5,790 nucleotides of DNA from Rhodospirillales bacterium (GTDB taxonomy: Bacteria; Pseudomonadota; Alphaproteobacteria; Acetobacterales; Acetobacteraceae): the NCBI GenBank assembly GCA_903644035.1, contig CAHJXG010000340.1:1-5790 (forward strand), given 5' to 3'. This document shows, one piece after another, positions 1 to 5,790 of this stretch; the first letter of the stretch is position 1; each line of letters starts with the position of its first letter. Both the position numbers and the translations under genes were made by a program. The notes under the pieces were generated by a model, which did no database searches, had not been told where the DNA came from, and saw nothing but the letters and a program-made list of their open reading frames with translations.

Positions 1-144
1 GCAATGGACATGGGCCTGCTGAAGCCGTGCCCGGCGCTGACCTGGGACGACCGGCACGCCAAGCCCTCCCCGTTGCCGACCCGGCCCGCGCCGCCGCGGC
101 TGGCCTGCACGGCTCCGGCCCCGGCCCAAGGCGTCCTGCTGTAG
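1..144 (+). CDS. C-terminal end of an unrecognised protein (5' partial)
   Basis: Frame 1 is open from the first base to a TAG at 142-144, giving 47 residues. The visible part begins AMDMGLLKPCPALTWDDRH and then becomes a proline- and alanine-rich tail (PSPLPTRPAPPRL, then APAPAQGVLL), which looks like an unstructured C terminus. I see no catalytic motif and do not recognise the family. Two ATG codons (4-6 and 10-12) lie at the very edge, so a tiny complete ORF cannot be excluded, but no ribosome binding site is visible in the three bases before them. A gene entering from the left is more likely. It is co-directional with the Gp157 and ERF genes and only 75 bases upstream, so it could belong to the same operon; phage-type modules often place an exonuclease or another recombination gene here, but nothing in this tail shows that. 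Frame choice rests on composition and position only. Confidence 0.45.
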   Translation, partial: AMDMGLLKPCPALTWDDRHAKPSPLPTRPAPPRLACTAPAPAQGVLL

Positions 145-207
145 CCGATGCCGCGCGATCCCGGCGCTGCCGCTCCGGGGTGCGCCGCCACTCCTCCCCC
201 TCCGACA

Positions 208-213
208 AAGGAA
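208..213 (+). promoter_or_regulatory. Ribosome binding site of the Gp157-family gene
   Basis: AAGGAA lies six bases before the ATG at 220. It stands out as a purine run in a pyrimidine- and GC-rich leader. It decides the start: an in-frame ATG at 148 would add 24 residues, but it follows the upstream stop by three bases and has no Shine-Dalgarno match. Confidence 0.7.
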
Positions 214-219
214 ACCGCC

Positions 220-747
220 ATGCCTTTCGAGGCCGTGACCACCCATGACGTTTCGCGCGCCCGCTTCCTGCTGGAGCAGGTCTCAACCGCGCTGCTCGAA
301 GCGGACCCGCAGATGCGCGACGACGACGCCCTGTTCCTCGACATGCTCGACGGCGAAGGCGCCGACGCGCTCGATTTGCTGCGGGCCGCGCTGCGCGCCA
401 GCCTGGACGCGGACGCGCAGGCCCGCGCCTGCAAGGGGCGCATGGCTCAGCTCGCCGAACGCCAGCGCCGGCATGAAGCGCGCGCCGAGGCGCTGCAAGG
501 GGCCGTGCACCAAGCCATGCGCGACCTGGGCATCCCCCGCCTGCGCGACCCCGAGTTCACCGCGTCACGCCGCCAGGGCGGCGAGCGCGTGGAGGTCGCC
601 GATCCCGCCCTGCTGCCCGACCCGTATGTCCGCACCCGGCGGGAGCCGGACAAGGCGGCGCTGCTGGCCGCGCTCAAGGCCGGCGAGGCCGTCCGCGGCG
701 CCGAGCTGGTCCGGGGCGAGGAAACCCTGACCGTGAGGACGAAGTAG
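220..747 (+). CDS. Gp157-family phage-type protein
   Basis: This 175-residue protein matches the layout of the siphovirus Gp157 family. An acidic N-terminal segment holds LFLDMLDGE at residues 38-46. A long alanine-, arginine- and glutamate-rich helical stretch with coiled-coil character follows at about residues 53-107. The C-terminal part carries the family pattern: a basic Phe-Thr-Ala-Ser segment near residues 112-117, then PDPYVRTRREPDKAALL at 133-149, then a KAGEAVRGAEL segment and a closing TVRTK. Length is normal for the family. The biochemical role of Gp157 proteins is poorly defined; streptococcal homologues were linked in the literature to phage resistance, and the genes commonly sit beside single-strand annealing recombinases, as here. 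The start at 220 is chosen for its ribosome binding site; an upstream in-frame ATG at 148 is less likely. Its stop abuts the start of the ERF gene, so coupled translation is expected. The family call is recognition by eye, not a profile search. Confidence 0.85.
   Translation: MPFEAVTTHDVSRARFLLEQVSTALLEADPQMRDDDALFLDMLDGEGADALDLLRAALRASLDADAQARACKGRMAQLAERQRRHEARAEALQGAVHQAMRDLGIPRLRDPEFTASRRQGGERVEVADPALLPDPYVRTRREPDKAALLAALKAGEAVRGAELVRGEETLTVRTK
735..739 (+). promoter_or_regulatory. Ribosome binding site of the ERF gene, inside the Gp157 coding region
   Basis: GAGGA lies eight bases before the ATG at 748 and within the last codons of the upstream gene. It supports the start at 748 rather than the in-frame ATG at 793. 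Together with the directly abutting TAG-ATG it indicates translational coupling of the two genes. Confidence 0.65.
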
Positions 748-1764
748 ATGGACACGCTTGTTGCTTCCAACCTGCCGGCCGGCAGCTCCAACATGGACCT
801 GCGCGCCTACTGCGACCACGCGAGCAAGATGCGCGAAAGCAGCGACATCGCCCAGATCGCGGCCGCCCTCGTGCGTGCCCAGGCGGCGCTGGACAGCCCG
901 CCGCGCAACCGCGAGGTGCTGGTCCGCACGAAAACCGGCGGCACCTACACCTTCCGCTACGCCACGCTCGACAAGATCATGGAAACCATCCGGGCGGCGC
1001 TGGGCGGCAACGGGCTGTGCGTCCTGCAGCCCATCGTCTCGACCCAAAGAGGGCCGGTGCTGGTCACGCGCCTGCTGCACGAGAGCGGGCAGTGGATGGA
1101 ATGCGAGATCCCGCTGCCGACGCTGGGCGACAGCCTGCAGGACTTCGGCTCCGCCGTCAGCTACGTCCGCCGCTACGCGGTCAGCGCCATGCTGAACATC
1201 ACCGCCGACGAGGACGACGACGGCAACACGGCCGCGGGCAACCACGTCGCCGACGCGCCCCGCCATGCCGAGGGTCGGCGCGGTCCTGCTCGCCCCGTCC
1301 CGCACAACGGCCTGGCGAGGGCCGAAACCGGCGCGCCTGGGACGCCACGGGACGGCGCGCCACGCGGCAACGGCGGCAACAACAGCGCCGCGCCCACCAG
1401 CACGCAGGCACTGCCACCGCCGGGGACCTCCGGCCAGATCACCGGGATGCCGGCGAAAGCCGCCGCGGTGCTGCGCCAGGTTCCCGACGCGACGCGCCGT
1501 CGCAAGGACGAGGCCGCGCCGGCGTCGGTGTGGGGCATCCTGCGCCCGGGCAAGGCGGCCATCCGGGCACCGGACGGGGCGGCGTGGCTGAAATGGTGGA
1601 CGGACATCGCCGCCAAGGCCAAGGCCGAGTGCAAGCTCGACGACCTGCGGACGCGCTACGAGGCCAACACCGCAACCTGGGACGAGATCGCGCTCGCCTC
1701 GCCCGAAACGGAAGCCGTGGTGGCCCGGGCCGTCCAGGCCGTGCGCGCCGCCCTCGACGGCTGA
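748..1764 (+). CDS. ERF-superfamily single-strand annealing protein
   Basis: This 338-residue protein is a DNA single-strand annealing recombinase of the ERF superfamily (P22 Erf type), which binds single-stranded DNA and pairs complementary strands in phage-type recombination. The ERF core spans about residues 16-165. Family hallmarks are the YATLDKIMETIRAAL segment from residue 71, the GLCVLQP strand, and the diagnostic GSAVSYVRRYAVSAML run at 134-149, followed by the acidic ADEDDDGN at 153-160. Residues about 165-245 form a low-complexity linker rich in Pro, Ala, Gly, Arg and Asn, probably unstructured. The tail (about 250-338) contains a Trp-rich helix (WLKWWTDIAAKAK) and a predicted helical end with no recognised motif; it may hold a partner- or DNA-binding element. 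The ATG follows the Gp157 stop with no gap and has its own GAGGA site. Recombinases of this kind usually work with an exonuclease or a single-strand binding protein; neither is visible here. Confidence 0.93.
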   Translation: MDTLVASNLPAGSSNMDLRAYCDHASKMRESSDIAQIAAALVRAQAALDSPPRNREVLVRTKTGGTYTFRYATLDKIMETIRAALGGNGLCVLQPIVSTQRGPVLVTRLLHESGQWMECEIPLPTLGDSLQDFGSAVSYVRRYAVSAMLNITADEDDDGNTAAGNHVADAPRHAEGRRGPARPVPHNGLARAETGAPGTPRDGAPRGNGGNNSAAPTSTQALPPPGTSGQITGMPAKAAAVLRQVPDATRRRKDEAAPASVWGILRPGKAAIRAPDGAAWLKWWTDIAAKAKAECKLDDLRTRYEANTATWDEIALASPETEAVVARAVQAVRAALDG

Positions 1765-1794
1765 GCAGCCGCGGGCCGGCCTTGACAGGCCCTG

Positions 1795-1811
1795 GCGGCC
1801 GAACCGGCCGC
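1795..1811. repeat. GC-only inverted repeat after the ERF gene
   Basis: GCGGCCG (1795-1801) and CGGCCGC (1805-1811) are perfect reverse complements around a three-base AAC loop, 30 bases after the ERF stop. As RNA this is a very stable short hairpin. No T-tract follows, so it is not a standard intrinsic terminator. It could slow transcription, protect a 3' end, or be chance in such GC-rich DNA. Confidence 0.55.
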
Positions 1812-1894
1812 AGCCCCTGACGACCTGACCACCGGCCCGGTCCCGCACGCCGGCCCGTTCCCCCCACTCACCTCACCGCGCCTGCCGAACCCGT

Positions 1895-1920
1895 CTGCCC
1901 CAGCGATTTCGCTGGGACAG
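1895..1920. repeat. Hairpin or operator-like inverted repeat before the methylase-helicase gene
   Basis: CCCAGCGA (1899-1906) and TCGCTGGG (1909-1916) form a perfect 8-bp stem around TT. Allowing one C/A mismatch (1898 with 1917), the symmetry continues with CTG (1895-1897) and CAG (1918-1920). The repeat ends 37 bases before the ATG of the giant gene. The AT-rich centre and dyad symmetry suit a protein-binding operator, and the same bases could form an RNA hairpin in the leader. No T-tract follows, so a terminator is unlikely. Confidence 0.6.
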
Positions 1921-1944
1921 CCGGGCTCCTGGCGCTTGCCCGAC

Positions 1945-1948
1945 AGGA
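1945..1948 (+). promoter_or_regulatory. Ribosome binding site of the methylase-helicase gene
   Basis: AGGA lies nine bases before the ATG at 1958. It supports this start over the TTG at 1936, which is in another frame, and over the next in-frame ATG near residue 30, which would remove the N-terminal clamp-like motif. Confidence 0.55.
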
Positions 1949-1957
1949 TCATCCCCG

Positions 1958-4900
1958 ATGCCCGACACGCCCGGCACGTCCCAGCTCACGCTGTCCTTGT
2001 TCGACACCACCGCCCTGTCCGGCGGCCTCACCCTCGACGCCCCCATGGGCGGCCTGCGCTTCCGCGAGCCCGAGGGGGACGATCCCGACGACACGCCGCC
2101 CGCCCCGGCAGCGGCGGCGCGCGTGCCGCCGCGCAACTGGCGGCTGGTGGGCGAGCGCGCCCTGGCCCATGGCTGGAAGGCGCGCGCCGCCGACAACGTG
2201 GAGGCCATCCGCCTGGCGCACGCCATCGCGGCCGAGGACCGCCATGCCACGGCCGAGGAGCAGGAGGTGCTGTCCCGCTTTGTCGGTTTCGGGGCAAGCG
2301 AGCTGGCCAACAGTCTGTTCCGCCGTCCCGGCGAGGCGTTCCGGCCGGGCTGGGAGGACCTGGGCACCGAACTGGAGCAGCTGGTCACGCCCGAGCAGAT
2401 GGCCGGCCTCGCGCGGGCCACGCAGTATGCCCATTACACGCCCGAGTACATCGTGCGCGCCATCTGGGGCGCGGTGACGCGCATGGGCTTCGCCGGCGGC
2501 ACGGTGCTGGAGCCGGGCTGCGGCACCGGACTGTTCCTGGCGCTGATGCCGGAAGCGCTGGCGGGCAAGACGGCGTTCACCGCGGTCGAGATGGACCCGT
2601 GCACGGCCGGGATCGCGACGCTGCTGCACCCCGACGCCTGGGTGAGGAACGAGGACTTCACCAAGGCGCGCATCGCCGAGACGTTCGAGCTTGCGATCGG
2701 CAACCCGCCGTTCAGCGACCGCACGGTGCGTGCCGGCGATGCCGCGGGCAAGCTCGGCCTGTCCCTGCACGACTACTTCATCGCGCGCTCGGTCGAGCGG
2801 CTGAAGCCGGGCGGCCTGGGGGCGTTCGTCACCAGCCGGTTCACCATGGACAAGGCTGACCAGACGGCCCGCGCGCACATCGCTGCCATGGCCGACCTGG
2901 TGGGCGCGGTGCGGCTGCCGCAGGGCAGCATGCTGGCCGCGTCCGGCACCGAGGTCGTGGTGGACGTGCTGCTGTTCCAGAAGCGCGCGCCCGGCGCTCC
3001 TGCCAGTGCCGTCGAGTGGGACAGCCTGATGGAGGTGGTGCCCGAGGAGGACGGCGAGCCGGCGCTCTACGTGAACCTCTATTTCGCCGAGCATCCCGAC
3101 ATGGTGCTGGGCAGGCACGGCCGCACCAGCGGGCCGTTCGGTCCCACCTACACCTGCCGCGGCGACGCCGGGCCGGCGCTGGCGGAAGCGCTGGGCCGCG
3201 CGCTGGCCCTGTGCCCCGAGAGCATCCACACGCCCCCGGATGCCCCCGTGGCCCGGCGTCCCGAGGCGTCCCGCGTGGTGGTCGGCACCGCCGCCGAGGG
3301 CGCCACGGTCAAGGAGGGCAGCTACCTCGTGCTCGACAGCCAGCTCGCGCAGGTGGTGGACGGCGTGCCGGTGCCGGTGGCCGTGCGCAGCGGTGCGGGC
3401 GGCGAGGGCATCCCGACCAAGCACGCACGCATCCTCCGCGCGCTGATCCCGGTGCGCGACTGGACCCGGGCGGTGCTGCGCGCCCAGGAGGCGAACGAGC
3501 CGTGGAACGCGGCCCAGGTGCGGCTGCGCGTCGCCTACAACACGTTCAAGCGCAACTTCGGCCCGATCAACCTCACGAGCGTGTCCACCTCGACCGACCC
3601 GAAGACCGGCGAGGAGCGCGAGACGGTACGCCGGCCCAACCTGCAGCCGTTCCTCGACGACCCCGACTGCTGGCTGGTGTCTTCCATCGAGAACTACGAT
3701 GAGGACGCCAGCACCGCCAAGCCGGGGCCGATCTTCTCGGAGCGCGTGATCCACCCCCCGGCCGCCCCGCTGGTCGTCACCGCCGCCGACGCGCTCGCGG
3801 TGACGCTGCACGAGGTGGGCCACGTCGATCTCGACCGCATCGCCGAGCTGCTCGGCCGCACGCGCGACGAGGTGACGGCCGAGCTGGACGAGGCGGTGTT
3901 CCTCAACCCGGCGCTCAGCATCAGCGACGTCGAGCAGTGGCAAACGGCCGACGCCTACCTGTCCGGGCCGGTCAGGACCAAACTCGCCGCAGCCGAAACC
4001 TCCGCTGCGCTCGATCCCCGGTTCGCGCGCAACGTGGAGGCGCTGCGGCGCGTGCAGCCCGAGGACCTGCGGCCGTCCGACATCACCGCGCGCCTGGGCG
4101 GGCCGTGGCTCCCGGCCGACGTGGTGGAAGCGTTCTCGGCCGAGGTGATCGGCGTGCGCACCCGGGTGCGCCACACCGTTGAGGTCGCGGCGTGGTCGCT
4201 CGACCTGAGCCGCTACGAGGGCGTCGCCGCGGCCACGTCCGAGTGGGGCACGGGGCGGCGGCACGCCGGCCTGCTGCTGTCCGACGCGCTGAACAGCGCG
4301 CTGCCGCAGATCCACGACACGATCCGGGAGAACGGCGTCGAGACGCGCGTGCTGAACGAGAAGGAGACCGAGGCAGCCAAGGAGAAGCTGGCGCGGATCA
4401 AGGAAGCGTTCGAGCGCTGGGTGTGGACTGACCCCGACCGCACAGACCGCCTTGCCCGCGTCTACAATGACAAGTTCAACAATCTCCAGCCGCGCGCCTT
4501 TGACGGCTCGCACCTGCAGCTGCCCGGCGCCAGCAGCGCCATCAGCCTGCGCCCGCACCAGAAGCGGGCGATCTGGCGCATCGTCTCGGCCGGCGGCACC
4601 TACATCGCGCACGCGGTCGGTGCGGGCAAGACGATGAGCATGGCCGCCGCGGTCATGGAGCAGAAGCGCCTCGGCCTGATCGGCAAGGCCCTGATGGCGG
4701 TGCCGGGCCACTGTCTGGCCCAGGCCAGCCGCGAGTTCCTGGCCCTCTACCCGAACGCCCGCATCCTGGTCGCCGACGAGCAGAACTTCGTCAAGGACAA
4801 GCGCGCCCGCTTCCTGGCCCGCGCGGCCACGGCGAACTGGGACGCCATCATCATCACGCACTCGGCGTTCAAGTTCATCGCCGCCCCGGCCGCCTTCGAG

Positions 4901-5790
4901 CGCGGCATGATCGCCGAGCAGGTCCAGGCCTACGAGGCGCTGCTGCTCAAGGTGGACGGCGACGACCGCCTGACCAGGAAGCGCATCGAGCACGCCAAGG
5001 AGGTGATGCTCGCCAAGCTGGAAGCGCTCGCCGCCCGCAAGGACGACATGCTGACCATCGGCGAGATCGGCATCGACCAGATGGTCGTGGACGAGGCGCA
5101 GGAGTTCAGGAAGCTCTCGTTCCCAACCAACATGAGCGGCCTCAAGGGCGTCGATCCCGACGGCTCGCAGCGGGCCTGGGACCTGTATGTGAAGTCGCGC
5201 TTCATCGCGCAAAGCAACCCGGCCCGGCCGCTGATCCTGGCCTCGGGCACGCCGATCACCAACACGCTGGGCGAGATGTTCAGCCTGCAGCGGTTCATGC
5301 AGCCGGACGCGCTGGCGGAGCGCGGCATCCACCAGTTCGACGCATGGGCCAGCCTGTTCGGCGACACCCGCACCGAACTCGAATTGCAGCCGTCCGGCCG
5401 CTACAAGCCGGTGACGCGCTTCGCTGAGTTCGTCAACGTCCCCGAGCTGATCGCGATGTTCAGGAGCGTCGCCGACGTGGCGCTCAAGGACGACCTGCGC
5501 CAATACCTGAAGCTGCCGGCGGTGCAGGGCGGCAAGCGCCAGATCGTGACCGCGCCGGCGAGCGCCGCGTTCCGCGCCTACCAGCGCGAGCTGGATGCGC
5601 GGATCAAGGCCATCGAGGCGCGCACGGGTCCGCCCAAGCCGGGCGACGACATCCTGCTCGCAGTCATCACCGACGGCCGGCACGCCGCCATCGACCTGCG
5701 CTTCGTTATGCGGGGCGTGGGCAACGAGCCGGACAACAAGCTGAACAAGCTGGTCGCCAACGTGCACCGCATCTGGCGGGACACGTCGGA
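1958..5790 (+). CDS. Giant N6-adenine methylase-SF2 helicase, DarB-like (3' partial)
   Basis: The frame is open for 1277 codons from the ATG at 1958 and runs off the window. Residues 1-55 are low-complexity apart from QLTLSLF at 9-15. An N6-adenine methyltransferase domain spans about 150-340: HYTP at 159-162 (motif X region), LEPGCGTG at 184-191 (SAM-binding motif I) and NPPF at 249-252 (catalytic motif IV of the NPPY type). A middle region (about 340-860) has no known catalytic motif but contains NLYFAEHPDMVLG (373-385), NTFKRNFGPIN (528-538) and GPVRTKL (670-676). A helicase ATPase domain then starts: LRPHQKRAIWR (864-874), Walker A GAGKT (888-892), THSAF (967-971), VVDEAQEF (1043-1050, DEAQ rather than DEAH) and SGTPITN (1096-1102). 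DGRHAAIDLR at 1239-1248 is near the visible end; the second RecA-like lobe must lie beyond it. The methylase-plus-helicase order resembles phage P1 DarB, which protects incoming DNA from type I restriction, and giant proteins of integrative elements. The anti-restriction role is inference; the two enzyme domains are clear. Confidence 0.9.
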   Translation, partial: MPDTPGTSQLTLSLFDTTALSGGLTLDAPMGGLRFREPEGDDPDDTPPAPAAAARVPPRNWRLVGERALAHGWKARAADNVEAIRLAHAIAAEDRHATAEEQEVLSRFVGFGASELANSLFRRPGEAFRPGWEDLGTELEQLVTPEQMAGLARATQYAHYTPEYIVRAIWGAVTRMGFAGGTVLEPGCGTGLFLALMPEALAGKTAFTAVEMDPCTAGIATLLHPDAWVRNEDFTKARIAETFELAIGNPPFSDRTVRAGDAAGKLGLSLHDYFIARSVERLKPGGLGAFVTSRFTMDKADQTARAHIAAMADLVGAVRLPQGSMLAASGTEVVVDVLLFQKRAPGAPASAVEWDSLMEVVPEEDGEPALYVNLYFAEHPDMVLGRHGRTSGPFGPTYTCRGDAGPALAEALGRALALCPESIHTPPDAPVARRPEASRVVVGTAAEGATVKEGSYLVLDSQLAQVVDGVPVPVAVRSGAGGEGIPTKHARILRALIPVRDWTRAVLRAQEANEPWNAAQVRLRVAYNTFKRNFGPINLTSVSTSTDPKTGEERETVRRPNLQPFLDDPDCWLVSSIENYDEDASTAKPGPIFSERVIHPPAAPLVVTAADALAVTLHEVGHVDLDRIAELLGRTRDEVTAELDEAVFLNPALSISDVEQWQTADAYLSGPVRTKLAAAETSAALDPRFARNVEALRRVQPEDLRPSDITARLGGPWLPADVVEAFSAEVIGVRTRVRHTVEVAAWSLDLSRYEGVAAATSEWGTGRRHAGLLLSDALNSALPQIHDTIRENGVETRVLNEKETEAAKEKLARIKEAFERWVWTDPDRTDRLARVYNDKFNNLQPRAFDGSHLQLPGASSAISLRPHQKRAIWRIVSAGGTYIAHAVGAGKTMSMAAAVMEQKRLGLIGKALMAVPGHCLAQASREFLALYPNARILVADEQNFVKDKRARFLARAATANWDAIIITHSAFKFIAAPAAFERGMIAEQVQAYEALLLKVDGDDRLTRKRIEHAKEVMLAKLEALAARKDDMLTIGEIGIDQMVVDEAQEFRKLSFPTNMSGLKGVDPDGSQRAWDLYVKSRFIAQSNPARPLILASGTPITNTLGEMFSLQRFMQPDALAERGIHQFDAWASLFGDTRTELELQPSGRYKPVTRFAEFVNVPELIAMFRSVADVALKDDLRQYLKLPAVQGGKRQIVTAPASAAFRAYQRELDARIKAIEARTGPPKPGDDILLAVITDGRHAAIDLRFVMRGVGNEPDNKLNKLVANVHRIWRDTS

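Larger units (their letters stand above)
1765..1957. other. Non-coding gap between the ERF and methylase-helicase genes
   Basis: This 193-base stretch has no credible gene on either strand; the open frames crossing it are shadows of neighbouring genes. It is C-rich on the + strand and holds two strong inverted repeats (listed separately) plus a weaker one at 1778-1791 (GGCCT, loop TGAC, AGGCC). A TTGACA at 1782-1787 matches a sigma-70 -35 box, but the expected -10 position 17 bases on is CGGCCG, so I do not call a promoter. The gap separates the recombination pair from the giant gene and may hold a transcription boundary or control region. No T-run for an intrinsic terminator is present on the + strand. 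Confidence 0.6.

Noticed and set aside
148..219. A longer Gp157 protein starting at the ATG at 148
   Set aside because: The added 24 residues are Pro/Ala-rich and unlike the family N terminus, there is no ribosome binding site before 148, and a good one precedes the ATG at 220.
1782..1810. A sigma-70 promoter using TTGACA at 1782-1787
   Set aside because: The -10 position at 17-base spacing is CGGCCG, inside the GC hairpin, with nothing like TATAAT nearby.
565..1848. A 427-codon open frame on the minus strand opposite Gp157 and ERF
   Set aside because: Same antisense shadow effect. It crosses two clearly real + strand genes and the intergenic gap and has no recognisable domain.
1936..2859. 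A 307-codon + strand frame starting at a TTG at 1936
   Set aside because: It overlaps the methylase domain in another frame, is almost all Arg, Ala, Gly, Pro and His, and shows no motif.
3809..3823. HEVGH (residues 618-622) as a zinc metalloprotease HExxH site
   Set aside because: It sits in a helix-turn-helix-like segment of the middle region of the giant protein, with no third ligand pattern or protease context, and is most likely coincidence.
1949..5767. A 1272-codon open frame on the minus strand opposite the giant gene
   Set aside because: It is a composition shadow. Codons of the + strand gene end almost always in G or C, which removes stop codons from one antisense frame. Its translation is monotonous (Arg, Ala, Gly, Val, His, Asp, Gln) with no family motif, while the + strand frame carries ordered methylase and helicase motifs.
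1958..5790. A BREX, DISARM or type IIG/III defence gene
   Set aside because: The methylase and helicase are fused in one chain in the DarB-like order, no nuclease motif or specificity subunit is visible, and the neighbours are phage-type recombination genes. The missing 3' end means this cannot be fully excluded.
1..5790. CRISPR arrays, tRNA or rRNA genes, insertion sequences, attachment sites, plasmid iterons
   Set aside because: I saw no regularly spaced direct repeats, no cloverleaf-like stretch, no transposase or terminal inverted repeats, and no AT-rich iteron region.

Overview
The window is a very GC-rich, densely coded stretch, about 70% G+C by eye, with codon third positions almost always G or C. 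All genes I can support lie on the + strand. The base composition and protein styles suggest a high-GC proteobacterium (beta- or gammaproteobacterial type). The gene content (a phage-type Gp157 protein, an ERF single-strand annealing protein and a giant methylase-helicase) points to a mobile element such as an integrative conjugative element, plasmid or prophage-derived island. No integrase, conjugation gene, attachment site, tRNA or plasmid origin is visible, so the kind of element is inferred.

Layout: positions 1-144 hold the last 47 codons of an unrecognised gene that starts before the window. A 75-base gap ends in a good ribosome binding site for a 175-residue Gp157-family protein (220-747). 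Its TAG stop is directly followed by the ATG of a 338-residue ERF-superfamily single-strand annealing recombinase (748-1764), so the two are probably translationally coupled. A 193-base non-coding gap (1765-1957) carries two clear inverted repeats, one GC-rich hairpin just after the ERF gene and one 8-bp-stem hairpin just before the next gene. From 1958 to the window end runs one uninterrupted frame of 1277 codons, the 5' part of a giant gene. Its product joins an N6-adenine methyltransferase domain (PGCGTG and NPPF motifs) to a superfamily 2 helicase domain (GAGKT, DEAQ and SGTPITN motifs). Its layout resembles the DarB anti-restriction protein of phage P1 and related methylase-helicase proteins of mobile elements.

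How the parts may work together (inference): ERF would anneal single-stranded DNA during recombination or repair of incoming element DNA, with Gp157 as an accessory from the same phage-type module. The methylase-helicase would track on or protect element DNA, most plausibly against host restriction. A sequence matching the bacterial sliding-clamp binding motif lies at the extreme N terminus of the giant protein, which could bring it to newly made DNA. The individual families are known. The least explained parts are the roughly 500-residue middle of the giant protein, the N-terminal clamp-like motif and the intergenic hairpins.
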